NCBI GenBank assembly: GCA_002778195.1
Contig: PCDI01000020.1
Location: 149,243 to 213,242 of the forward strand
Direction of reading: 5' to 3'
Origin: Raffaelea ambrosiae
Taxonomy: Eukaryota; Ascomycota; Sordariomycetes; Ophiostomatales; Ophiostomataceae
DNA: 64,000 bases
Shown here in pieces: positions 41,720 through 52,980 of the stretch. Within the stretch, counting starts at the first letter, position 1. Every line of letters begins with the position of its first letter. The notes below the pieces were generated by a model. That model was not told the DNA's origin. It did not search any database and saw nothing but the letters and a program-made list of their open reading frames with translations. Position numbers and translations under genes: made by a program.

Positions 41720-44635
41720 TCAATTGCCAGGATCCGTCATGCAGTAGTCAATGTTTCCGTTGGCGTTGTTGCCCCAGTAGTTGGGGAAGTCAACCGTGTT
41801 TCCACTGGCGCCAAACACGGCAAAAGTCAGGATGAACACAATCACCTGCGTGCCGCCATCCAGACCGGCGCAGAGGACATAGTTGAACTTGAGGAACCAG
41901 TCCGGCTTGTACCGGCGGAGGTAGTACTGCGACCAAAACGCCACGGCAAAGTAGCTGATGATCGAGCTGTTGATGCCCGTCACCAGCCAGCCAATGTGCC
42001 AGCTGATGATGGCAATGTTCAGGCGTTCCAGCTTCCACTCGGGCTTCAGGCGGCCCAAGAAGTACAGCGGCAGCGGCGCGGCAAATCCCAGCACCAGTCC
42101 CAGCGGAACCCATTCGTAGATGGAGCCCCACGAATACATGTATTTGGCGAGGCCGCCCCATGTGATGGCCTGGGTGTTGAAGGATTGCAGGCTCTGCCTT
42201 TGTTAGTAAAGAGACGAGTAGGGACTAAAGAGAAAAGAAAAGGAAGGAAGGAAAAGAAAAGAATATAATAGGGAAAAAAAAGAAAAAAGGAAAAAAAANA
42301 AAAAAAAAAAAAACTTACTGCGCCAGACCAAATATGAGTGCCCTCAATCGATAGCAGGATCTCCCGTTGTGCTGTCGTGACGCTGACCATGATAAAGTAG
42401 TTGAGAATTGATCCCACCAAAGTGCCAACCAGCTGCATCGTGATCGTGCAGCGCGGACTCAGTTTCGCGTAGTGGCCCAATTTCAGATCCTGCAGCAGCA
42501 GCAGGCCCTGGGAGACGGAGTTGTAGCCAAACAGCGTGAAGTACATGTTTGTCACGGGCTGGCCCGGCTCCAGGTACGCGCCGATCATCTGAATAATCGG
42601 CTGGACGGGCACGTGGAAACCGGTCAAACCGAACTGGGCGCCCGTGAAGAGAATGAGAATCGCGGCGAGCAGGATGGCGACGATGAAAGCCCACCAGGCC
42701 ATGCCGGACTCTGCCTTGTAGATGCACACAAGGCCGATGGCGGCGGCGATGATAAACAGCGCCCCGTACCACCACGTGGGCGCGTCTTTGTATCGCAGCA
42801 TCATGCGGTGATGAGGGTCCATGGTGGCGAGCTCCTCTGCCGTGGGCGGTGGAGAAGGCTTCCAAAACTTCCAGGTTTCTGCGTTGAGCATCTTCTTGAG
42901 ATTTTGCGGTGCAAGGAAAGACCAGGCGCTCTTCAGATCATCCCAGTTGTAGAGGCAGAGATGGGTGATGGTCGCCGTAATGGCCAGGTTCTGTGTGAGC
43001 ACGTAGGCCGCAAAGGTGGCCGCCATGTAGGGCACACCCTGCTCCATGAGGAGAGTCTCGCTCACGTGGCCACGCTCATCCAGAACGGCCGTCTGGTTGA
43101 ATGTCGTGTATGACGTCGAGTTGGAAGAGGGGTTGAAAAGCAGCTGCGACAAAAAGGGAAAGTCCCGTGCCCGCCACACATTGCCGTAGTAGATTCCCAT
43201 GAACACGGCAATGTTTAGGGAGTACCCGATCAGGTAGTTGAATTGTGTCTGGTCTTGTTAGTCGGGGTACATGGAGACAAAAAACGGGGGAGTGACATAG
43301 GCTGTCAACGAACCAGGGGAGGAAGGTAGAGAGCGCTGCTTCCGATGTACTGGAAGTCGAAGCAGAAGCTGAGGAAGCCAAGCCCTTCGTTGCCATTGCC
43401 GCCACCAAAAAGGTAGGTGAACAACACTACGAAAGAGGAGTCAGTACTCGAAAGATTGCCAGCGGGAGCTCCCCAGAGAGACGGTGGTCCGTACTGCTGT
43501 TGCGTTTGGCCAAGCAGAAGATGCTGACTGCTGTCAGGATTGGCATAATGTATTCGGGAAAGACTTCCCAGACAAAGATGAGACAGAACGCCCAGTAGAA
43601 GATCTTGACCTGCGGCTTGCTGTCGTTTCGGTCTCTGTGGAAGGTCTCCAGAAGGGACATGATGGGAAGATCGACCGGATACACAAACTGCGCATTTGGG
43701 TTAGATGGAAAGCCGTGGTGCGACGATAGGTCAATCACAAGGTCCGCCTCACCTTGGTAGGATAGACCAAGACCTTCCTCAAAATACCGGCAATGCCATA
43801 GCCGATCGTCTGCGAGGCGAACGTCAAGAAGATGCAGGTGGCCGCATTGGGCGTTTTGTTGTACCACAGGCGCTGGGTGGCAATAACCTCAACGGCCATG
43901 GCCGAGTGCGCTGCGGTAGAGCTCATGATCAAGATCGCCGTGTGTTCCTTGACATTGAACTTGTGGGGGTTCAGCCACTTCATGATGCCCCATCTGGGAA
44001 TGTACTCCATCATGAGAGCCAAGACGTAGCTAATGACACAAAGGAAGGTCGCCGACAGGGAGATGCCCTGGGGCTTGAACTGGTAGATTGTTGCCAGTGT
44101 AGCGGAGAAGCACGAGAGGCCCAAGCCTATGATTTTTTAGGGAGCAAAAAAAAAAAAAGATTAATGCATGACCAGACAACCGGGAAATCTGTAGCGTGTT
44201 TTTACCTAGAAAGAGTGTGCGAAATGTCCACGGGTTCAGGGACGGGTCGTCTTCGAGATGCAGCGCATACAGGGCGATCTCCTCCATGCGGTTGACCTTC
44301 TCAGAAGCCGTGAGGCCCTTGCCAACAGCCATGGACTCCTCGTCGTCGCCCACCCGGCTGATGTTGTCGTTGATGTTGTCGTTGCTGTTGTCGTTGACGC
44401 TGTCGCCCTGCTTTTCGCTGTCGTTGGTCGAATGGCCGACGGCTACGCGGGGCTGCTTCTTCATGTCCCCCGGAGCGGTTTCCTTCTTTTCGCTCACAGT
44501 CGGCGGCGCAACGTGCACGCCCAAGTCCTGCAATGCTTCCTCGCCATTTTCGCGGCCCGACATGTACGCCCACTCCGGGTCGCCGTTCAGACCACCCGTC
44601 TCGTTCTGGCCGGGCACACGGCTGAATGCCGACAT
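41720..44635 (-). CDS. OPT-family oligopeptide transporter
   Basis: Proton-coupled importer of small peptides (or glutathione/metal-chelate relatives) at the plasma membrane. Six exons: 44635-44206, 44126-43753, 43687-43495, 43426-43314, 43248-42319, 42193-41720, 837 residues, normal length. The N-terminal 130 residues are hydrophilic, with an Asn/Asp repeat (SVNDNSNDNINDN). Then family blocks: ALHLEDDPSLNPWTFRTLFLG, PTKFVYPVDLP, EVFPEYIMPILTAVSIFCLA, YLFGGGNGNEGLGFLSF, QNLAITATITH, GYNSVSQGLLLLQDLKLGHY, and IWSGASLQSFNTQAITWGG across the last junction. Intron 5 (42194-42318) is an almost pure T tract in the transcript and holds an undetermined base at 42299. ATG 44635 is the first Met of the frame joined to the conserved region. 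Confidence 0.92.
42299..42299. other. Ambiguous base (n) in homopolymer
   Basis: A single n inside the long A run of OPT intron 5, showing that the assembly is uncertain in homopolymers here. Confidence 0.99.
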
Positions 44636-47600
44636 CTTGGACAGAGACTTGCGTACCGTACGGGGAAGAAGGAGTGATGTGCTGGGCGAGGTTTCTCGCG
44701 TGCCTGGGCGCCGCCTTGCTCTCAGCAACGCAGTGCACCAGTACGCAAAATGCCTGTGGGGCACATACGCTTGTTATATACACACACTTCTCGCTGCGAC
44801 TACCGTCAGCGCTACCTGTTGATCCCGCCCTGCGGTCATGCCCTGTGATCCTCTTGGCCAGAAAATGCGCGGGACGCAAGATACGACTCTCTTATCTGTG
44901 CGTCTGCCACAGATATGCACCCTGTCAAGTATGCTGTGCCTCGCTCAGAGACTGCAGCTGCCCCTTTGATCATGGTGTTCTTCCGTGGCCTGTTGTTAGT
45001 GCGACTCGCCTTCCCTCTGGCAGGGTGCCGACTTCCGACGGATGTAACAATCGGACGGTCGGCGTGCGCATGGGGTTTTTACGCCGTACTCGTAGCTGCT
45101 TCTCTGGCCCAAGGGCTCCAAACAACCTCGTAGGGCCGACGACAAACCGTACCCATGACGCGGGTGCACGGTGGTTGGTTTGTTGAGAAGCTTAAGGAAC
45201 TGCCTTTTTCATCCTGGCGCTATCTCGCCTTCGGGCTAACGTCGCACGAAACAACCGATCTGCGGGGTGGTCTTCCGTTGGCGAAGCCGCCCATTGGCCG
45301 TGTAGAGACAGAGGTTACATGTGGACAGCAGTGCACCGTATCTTTGTCGGAGTGGATAAGGTTATTATCACAGTGTGTTCCTGCAAGGTTCTTGTCCAGT
45401 CTGACGAGGAGGGCCTGTTCTTCTCCCTAGACGTGGCTCCTCTCGAGCGTCACTCCTCTCGAGCGTCACCCCTCTCGAGCGTCACCTGCTGACACGCACC
45501 CAGCCATGTATTACCACCATCCTGATGCCATACTTTGGTCTCGCCACTCTGAGCTGTTGGACGGTGTGACCGCATGCGGGCGTTGCTCCTGTGCCGTGAG
45601 AGACTGGGGATGGGATAGCGTGCGAATGCCATTTCTATGCAGATGGCCGATCCCAGCAGCCAACTCTCCCCTGAACTGGCCACAGTTCTTCGGCTATCCG
45701 TAGCTGCGTTGATCGTTTGGGGCCGTGAAAAATATACGAGCTGGATGGCCAATGGGCACCGCGTCAGTGGGTTATTTCTAGCTTTGCGGCACGGTCCCCC
45801 GGCTAATTAATTTGCTCATTGGTTTTTCGTTTGGGTGTTGTCTCCATTTGCTGGTAATCCTTGAGGAGCGTTCCAAAGGTGCCGTCTACTCGTTCTTGTT
45901 TGTCTGTTACGTGCGTCCTCCTCCGTATTCTGTCCTCCTCGTCCTTCTTCGTACCCTTGTTCTCTGACTTCTCACTGCGCTTCAGTATCCACCTTTATTA
46001 CGATCGACGCAGCCCTGGTACTGCATACGTTAGGATCGAGTTGCTGTCAATTTGAAATACACTGCCTCTAGCAAGTAGCGACAGACAATACAAGATACGC
46101 TGAGAGCCGTAGTTCATTACTGTCGTAGCGGTCCGTGCTTGTACATGCCAGCCCCAAGCTGGCGGCGCCACGTGGTGACGCCGGCGTAACGGCCGTCGGG
46201 CGTCAAGCCCAAGCCATCAATCAATCCCCCGTCTTCTTTCCTTTTTTTTCTTTTTTTTTTCTTTGTTATTTTCTCTATCTTTGCATCGACATGGAATTCC
46301 GCCGAAGGACCAGCCAGATTGGGTTACCTTCCACGTAGCTGCCGATGTCCGTGAGATATCGCTGTCCACATAACTCGGTTGACACCAATTCAGCAGATGT
46401 CTGGGACGTGAATTGTTTCTTTTTGTACGTCTCATAGCATTGATGGCACCAGGTCTGAGATAGGTCACCTAGACTAACGTTTTGTTGATATGCACTGCGG
46501 GCTGTGGTTTGCCCGAAGCCAGCCTCATTTCGGATAAGCACTAACGGCATTCGTCCCGGCCAGAGCCGTTGAAGCTTAAGTTTAAACGCCAATATTGGCA
46601 TGCCACACGTAAACCGACGTCTTGTATTGGGTAATTGTGTGGGGGTCCTGGGCAAAGTGGCCTTCGTACTGGACAAGTAGCTGTGTCATATCCGCTTTAA
46701 AGTGTTTCTCGGGGTTCTCTTTTCAGAAATGGGTTGGCACTCGGACCATGTGTCTCGGTTATCTTGGCCTGCAATGCATGCAGCCATGCAATCAGCCCTA
46801 CTCTGCGTGGTAAGCCGAAAGTTGCCTGGACCGTGGCTCACTTTTTCCTATAGTATGAAAGGGTATGGGTTCTGCTGTGTAAGCAGTTCGAGACGACAGT
46901 AACGGCCGAAGCGGCCTGGATTGACTTTGGTCAGTTTGGCGGTAGCGGCGTCATACAGTCAGTCAAAGGGTTCTCTATTTATTTAGGCGCAACCGCTTCC
47001 TTGTAGATCGTCTTTCCGAAGTATCCGAGAAGAACACTTCTCATCATTTGGACATCTACACAGGCTGTGGGTATAGTTTATCCCTCGTGAAAATACGGAG
47101 ACTGCGTTTCGGTGTCGAAGCAGGGGAACCCATGGGCCAATCCACAGTCGCCAGTGCTGGACAGGTGTACAGCCAGGCCTATCCCGGGCATTACCCGCTT
47201 GCTGGCCAAGACAAAGTCTCGGTGGAGAGCGTGGGTGGTCCTCCTACCAAACAGGAGAACACTGAACCCTAATTATAGACAGAAACAGAGACCGGATCCT
47301 TTTTCATTCTCAACCCGGAGGGACGACTGTGCCTAAATTTATCGACGCGGACATCTGCCGGCTATGGTGAGATACGGGTCACATATTCGGTGTCAAATTA
47401 CTAGTAGAATGAGGGCCGATTCTCTTCCAGCTACCCGACCGCGGCGAATCATATCCCCCCTTCACTTTCGGGGCCTTTGGGGTGGCAGATCTATACAACC
47501 TGGATAGTCAGCTCCTGGTCGGCGATATAGAATGGTCAACATAACTAGCACTTCTGTCCTGGTTGCTGGATTTTGTACAAGCAAATTAGACGTCTTCACA

Positions 47601-47768
47601 GGGTCATGCCAACCTGACATGGTAGGAGATCGCCTGAAAAAGGGCGGTATTATTGCTAATAATGTAAAGGTAGCTCGGCAATTGTGGCGAAGTCTTCCTT
47701 AGATTCTCAGCCAGTAAAAATAACAATAACAATATAATTAAAATTAAAATGGGAAGTCAAAATAGAAA
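44636..47768. other. Long intergenic region without a supported gene
   Basis: 3.1 kb between the OPT start and the AIM6-like stop. Only short frames without recognisable domains. Contains a 16-bp triple repeat (45439-45486) and T-rich tracts around 46238-46262. No tRNA recognised. Confidence 0.55.
45439..45486. repeat. 16-bp unit in three tandem copies
   Basis: CCTCTCGAGCGTCACY at 45439-45454, 45455-45470 and 45471-45486; identical apart from the last base (T, C, C). Each unit contains the palindrome CTCGAG. Confidence 0.9.
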
Positions 47769-48725
47769 TTAACCCTCGTTGTCCCAGAAATTGGCCACGG
47801 CCTCCAGATCGTCCACATTCAAGAGATCCGCGCCGTTGTCCCACAGTGTGCGCCAGATGGCATTCCGTGTGCCCACGGGCCAGCCAGGCTGGTCCCAGTA
47901 GCGCACCATGATACCCTTGTCGTGGGCCACGTTGATTTGCTCCCGCAGCAAGGCCAGCTGGGTGTCATTGAATGTCTGGTTCACGACATCGCCAAACTGG
48001 ACCGCAAAATCCGTGCTGGCAATAGGCGACACGTCGGCTGTGATGTTGCTAAAGGTGGAGTTGAGCGTCGCGAGAGGGCCATCGTAAAAGTAGTCGCGAG
48101 GCGATACGCCTTGCACCTGGTTCAGGGGCGTGTTTCCGGTGCCAATGACGGTGACGGGGCCCGAAACAACCGCACTCCCGTTGAATGTGGTGAGGTACCC
48201 GGCCTGGCGCAGCGGCTCCAGGGCTCTGACAACATACGGCCATGTTGTCGGCCCGTCCGTCTTGACGTCGATAAAGAGGTACAGTGTCTGGCCGGACGAC
48301 GTGTCAAAGACGCCGTGCAGCGCATCAGACGACGACACAAAACGGCTGCTGGGATTCTGCGCGCGCACCACGCTCAGGATCGGCTCAATGTAGAGAGAGT
48401 CCAGAGTCCGGGCATCGGTAAGAGCCGACGCCTCGTGGCCAACATGGAGGGTGTCGTTGAACAGCCACACGTCCGCTTCGACGCTCACGACGCCCACGGA
48501 CAGTGCGCTGTAGAATGGCACCGGCCGCCAGTAGTCATTGTGGCTGTGGACAAACTTGGGGATGATCCCCTGAGTGAGACTGGTAGGGTATGTATAGAGC
48601 GGGTTGAACGGGGCCCGGTCAAGAACCGTCTGGAGGGAATTGGAGAGAGGAATGTCGACCTGTGCGAATACAGACACGGCACAAGCGGCCGAGGCCGCGA
48701 CTAGGTAGCCCAATGTGTTTGCCAT
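47769..48725 (-). CDS. Secreted PLC-like phosphodiesterase, AIM6 family
   Basis: Single exon, 318 residues from ATG 48725. A signal peptide (about residues 1-21, ending ...VSVFAQ) suggests secretion or entry into the secretory pathway; several N-x-S/T sequons follow. The TIM-barrel phosphodiesterase start is seen as HSHNDYWRPVPFYSAL, then VEADVWLFNDTLHVGHE, the block LYLFIDVKTDG, and late RYWDQPGWP. These match the fungal altered-inheritance-of-mitochondria protein 6 group, related to PI-PLC/glycerophosphodiesterases; its substrate is not established. TATA-like box 89 bp upstream. Confidence 0.85.
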   Translation of the reverse strand: MANTLGYLVAASAACAVSVFAQVDIPLSNSLQTVLDRAPFNPLYTYPTSLTQGIIPKFVHSHNDYWRPVPFYSALSVGVVSVEADVWLFNDTLHVGHEASALTDARTLDSLYIEPILSVVRAQNPSSRFVSSSDALHGVFDTSSGQTLYLFIDVKTDGPTTWPYVVRALEPLRQAGYLTTFNGSAVVSGPVTVIGTGNTPLNQVQGVSPRDYFYDGPLATLNSTFSNITADVSPIASTDFAVQFGDVVNQTFNDTQLALLREQINVAHDKGIMVRYWDQPGWPVGTRNAIWRTLWDNGADLLNVDDLEAVANFWDNEG

Positions 48726-48813
48726 TTTGCAGGTTGAAGGATGTACGGGATGGGCCAGAACGAAGAAGCATTCGCCCATAACAGCAGTTGTTGCGGGCGA
48801 TCATCCTGCACAT

Positions 48814-48821
48814 TATTTATA
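48814..48821 (-). promoter_or_regulatory. TATA box of the AIM6-like gene
   Basis: TATAAATA on the minus strand, 89 bp upstream of ATG 48725. Confidence 0.45.
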
Positions 48822-49334
48822 CAGTGATATTCGGATACCAGTATGTAACTATGGCACCTCAGTCTCCAGATTGTGTGCGGTGTATTGGTTGTGGGAATTA
48901 GCCAAAGATCCGGCCAGGTTAGACCGGCGCTGGACTCGGCCAATCATTTAACACACGTGCTCTCCAAACACGCTCACCATAACCACTTCGGGCTAGAAGG
49001 GAAAGAGCTAAGAAACCCACAACTTTGCGAGAACGTATAGGCTGCACGAGATGGAGCACCTGCGCTGACAGCATGCTCCGGTGAGCACGTAGCAGCTCCG
49101 ATGCAGCTTTTCGGGCAGGTCTGGGACCTGAATTTCCCCCTTTCGCAGACCGAGGCCGTTGCGTGCCCCCGTTGGTGTTCACCGGCCGTATGATTGGGGT
49201 AGAAGGAGGCTGGCTGCAACGATGTTGCTACTGCATTCGATTACTACTACCGCTACTTCATCTCGAGACGAGATGCAAGTTCTCCTCTATTTATCTAAAT
49301 AGTGTTCCGATTCTTTCGACACAACCAGATCTGT
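48822..49334. other. Intergenic, nothing recognised
   Basis: AIM6-like promoter and DUR3-like 3' flank. Confidence 0.5.
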
Positions 49335-51721
49335 CTAACGACGTGATTTGGACTTGAAAATCTCCCCAGACAACGCCACCCAGAACGTGCGGGTCTCCCA
49401 GACGGGGAGAATGCCGCAGATGCCAAGAGCCGCGAACACCCAGAGAAAGGATATGACCACCCAGGCATAGAAGAAGTTGGAGGAGAAGATGTAGTGGGAC
49501 AGGAACATGGGGATCGGGATCAAAAAGTCGATGACAAAGGACAGAACAATGGACAGCGTGAGGGCCAAGACGTAGGCGCGGCGCAGCAATTTGGGATCCT
49601 CGAGGAACTGCTCGTCTTCCAGGAGTTCCTTGTCTTCCATCTGGACGGTGCGCAGGTCCTGGATGCCCGGCGTATCGTTGCCACCAGTAAGGTCGCGAAC
49701 AATGGCAGCCTCCTGCTTGGCGTGCATGTCGTCGGCCGCGGCCGGAGACGCCTTCTCGCCAGCCACGGCATCCTCGCCGCTCACAGATGGAGGCGACGTG
49801 TCCGTGGACGGCGCCGTGGCCGCGTCGATGATGTGCGAGTTGATCATCCGTGTTTTGTTCCAGTCAAAGTTGTCCGGCTTGACCAGGGACACGGAGACGG
49901 AGACAATGAGGCCCGTGAGCACGCCGGCCATGTTGCCGGCGAGTGTGGGATAGGAGGCGCCGGTGGTGGCGACGGTGAGCTCGCCGTAGTACACCTTGGC
50001 CTCGACGAGCCACGCGGTCAGGCCGGCAATCAGGCCGACCACGCACCCGCTGATGGCGCCGAGCTTCGTCTGGCCTTTCCAGGTCACGGTAAAGGCGGCC
50101 GGGAACACGGCGCCGCCAATGATCAGGCCCATGACGAGGAACAGCCAGCCGAGCGAGATGCCGACCGCGTTCCAGATCGAGGCGAACGTGGCCATCACGA
50201 CGGCGAACACGCAAATCATAATGTGGGCGACAAAGATGAGCTGCTCGGGCGTGGCCTTGGGCTTGAAGTAGGTCTTGTACACGTCAAAGGTCAGAATGGA
50301 CGACACGGCGATCAGCTCCGAGGACGACGACGACGTGACAGCCATGAACAGGGTGAGGAGCAGTGCAACAGCGCCGTTCTTGCCGAGCAGCGTCTCTGCG
50401 CCGTAGGACGCGGCCAGGCCCGACGAAATCTCGTTGGCCGTCATGGGGTTGGGATACGTGGGGTAGGCCGGGTTGCTGGTCAGCGCCACCGCGGCGAGGC
50501 CGAGCGTCGTGGCAAAGCCGAACGGAATGGCAAACCACGCAAACCCACCCAGGATGTAGGCTTTGACGGCCGTGCTGGGCCGGCTGGCAATGGCGCGCTG
50601 CCAGTATCCCTGGTCCAGAAACACCGTGCCCATGCCCGAGCACAGCTGAATGACGCCAAAGATCAGGCCGTAGTTGGACTTCAGCGTGAGATACGACCCG
50701 TCTGTGTTGCCTTCAACGGGCCGGTCAATGGAGGCTTGCTTGAGGAGGTCGAACATTCTCCGGGGGGATCCGATCAGGTCGTTGGTGCTGTACACGTTGA
50801 ACATGAAGTACAGCGTGATGACCATGACGATGATGGTGTGCAGAAAGTCGCCTACTTCCGTTAGACACACGCTGGCGATTGGCAAACCAAAGAGTGTTTG
50901 GGCTGCCACCTACACAAGAACGTAGCGCGGAGACCGCCGAGCACGACGTAGACGGTCACGCCAGTGGGGATCAGCCACGTCGCGGCGTACACGTTCATGC
51001 CAGTCAGGGACGTGACAACGGCGCTTCCACCCAAGAGCAGCTGGCTCGCCACGAGAATGTTGGTCGCCATGGCAAAGCAGACGAAAATGATGTGCGTCGC
51101 CGCTCCGTAGCGAGCATACACGATCTCCAGGAACGTGTGGCACTTGGGGGCGTTCTGCTTCACCTTGCAGGCGAGAACAGAGAACATGAAGATCTGCACG
51201 GTAGCACCGGCCGCGTCTGTGTGTGTGTGTGTTGGTCGTCAGCATTGCGAAGTGCCTCCCTGCTTTTGTCTGTGCTGGATGCACTCCCAAGAATTCACTC
51301 ACACTGCGAAGTGTTAGCCACGGGGTCTCTCCGAAAACCGCCCTCGGCGTGGATGTGTGTATATTGCAATTTTGTACGAGTTACTCACCCAGAAGGGACC
51401 GGAAATTCCGTACTCGTAGGCGACCGTGGAACTCTGCAAGAGGGTGGCAGCCCACGTCCATGCAGAGACAACGCCGCTGGCGATCAGACCGGTTTTCACA
51501 TTCCGGCTGGCGGTGTTGAACTCCTCGCTTGCTTTGGTCGAATATGCGGTGTAGCGGTTCTGCGATCCGCGTCAGTTGGTTGGTGAAGAAAGCTGCCGGT
51601 CGTACCAAGACAGGCCTACCTGGACCCATGACACGCCTGCCATCACCAGGGCAAAGAAGAAGCCTATCCCGACAACGACTCCATAGCCGGCGCCTTGCGG
51701 GAGAATAGCTGACCCCGCCAT
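49335..51721 (-). CDS. Urea/polyamine active transporter, DUR3-like (SSS family)
   Basis: Proton-driven urea importer of the sodium:solute symporter superfamily. Exons 51721-51620, 51559-51385, 51216-50914, 50851-49335 close to 698 residues, the usual DUR3 length, with about 15 spans. Motifs: LPQGAGYGVVVGIGFFFAL at the N terminus, SEEFNTASRNVKTGLIASGVVSAWTWAATLL, AAGATVQIF, PKCHTFLEIVYARYG, NILVASQLLLGG, VYVVLGGLRATFL joined to DFLHTIIVMVI, LDQGYWQRAIASRP, and TSSSSSELIAVSSI. The exon 2/3 junction is the least certain: donor GTAACT gives GPFWVNAAGATVQ, one residue longer than expected. A (GT)n tract precedes that acceptor. Divergent from an N-carbamoyl amidohydrolase across a GATA-rich region, implying nitrogen control. 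Confidence 0.92.
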
Positions 51722-52980
51722 TCTCGCGTGCTGGCTGGGATTATCGTCGCTCGGTTGGTCAGGGCGTGTGTTTGTTGACGATGGCTCTTGTAGGTAGGTG
51801 GCTCTTGTGGGCCGCAACCAATGCAGCAGTTTGAAAATAGTTTGCGAGGAGCCCCGGGCGTCTGAAAGAGCAGGACAAAGTCTGGCAGAGTTGTTTCGAG
51901 TTATAACTGATCCCATTGACCCCGAGATATCTCCCTCGGTGTAAGCACGCCCGGTCCATGCAGCCAATGATGCAGAGGGTGCATATCAACCCGAACAACT
52001 GATACGGTGACAGTCTGGTTCGTCACATCATGACACACACTAATCGCACTGTCGAGAGGCATGCGCAAGATAACGATGCGCATCTCCTCTGTCCGTGGAC
52101 GCTCTCTGGCCCTCAGACGCCGCGCTGATAACGCGTTGCGTAGCTGGGCTTGCTGATCTGGCCAACAAGGATAAAACACCCGATAAAGAAACGAGCTTGC
52201 CAAGCTGCATCGACCTGCGGTATCATTGAAGGCGGGGTTCAGCAGCCGCTGTCTGCAGATAGAGTTTCGCAGAAAGCGCACTAGCGGAGTTACCCGTGGT
52301 CCCTTGCATTCGTTATCAGCCCGCGACGCGAGGAGGCCATATGCCGTGCCCCTAAGCTGTGGAGGTGTCGGTGCCAATGGCTGTTTCCGCATTGCAGGGC
52401 CACTGTACACACTCGTAGTACACGGCTCGCACGCAGCGTCTGGGCAGGCAACTAGAGCACAGCAGTTATGGCGTACCCCGTCCGCAAATCGCTGAGATAG
52501 CGCAAATCCGCAGCACGGCGAGATGCAAACGGGGGGGTCAACGGTTTTGCAGCGGATGGAATCGTCTCGGGATCTGCGACTAGAGCGCTAGGATAGGTGT
52601 CCGCGGACGGGGTAGGCCAGCCAAGATAAAGCGGTTCGTGGGCGTCGGCTCAGTCGTCCCAGGGTCTCTTGGAGACCACGCAATCCGCGTGCATGCTGGC
52701 GACGGTCGATGCAGACTCGCGATCGAACTACCGTGGAAGCAGACTAGCTGCGTGTTCTCCATGGCAGTTATCTCGACGCACAGATAGGTGGGAGGAAGAC
52801 CGCAATCGAATATATATTGGGGGGGGAGCGAAGCTCCATTCATGGCAAGCTGCCGTGTCTGGTGGTTGGTGGTTTGTTGCATGTGTCGTTTTTCCACTAC
52901 CCAACTGTCCCGTGCCAGCTGTGCCTTATCTTGCGTACTCGAGTTCGGTTCAGTGACAGAGAAGATTGGTCCTTCCCACC
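51722..52980. promoter_or_regulatory. GATA-rich divergent promoter, DUR3-like/amidohydrolase
   Basis: Eleven HGATAR motifs on the two strands: starting at 51741, 52068, 52126, 52181, 52257, 52313, 52495, 52624, 52768, 52782 and 52926. About 3.7 would be expected by chance in 1259 bp at even base composition. HGATAR is bound by AreA/NIT2-type nitrogen regulators. A TATA-like run lies at about 52809-52817. No gene seen inside. Confidence 0.5.

Noticed and set aside
49494..50864. 456-codon plus-strand frame opposite the DUR3-like gene
   Set aside because: Shadow frame with low-complexity His/Arg/Gly composition.
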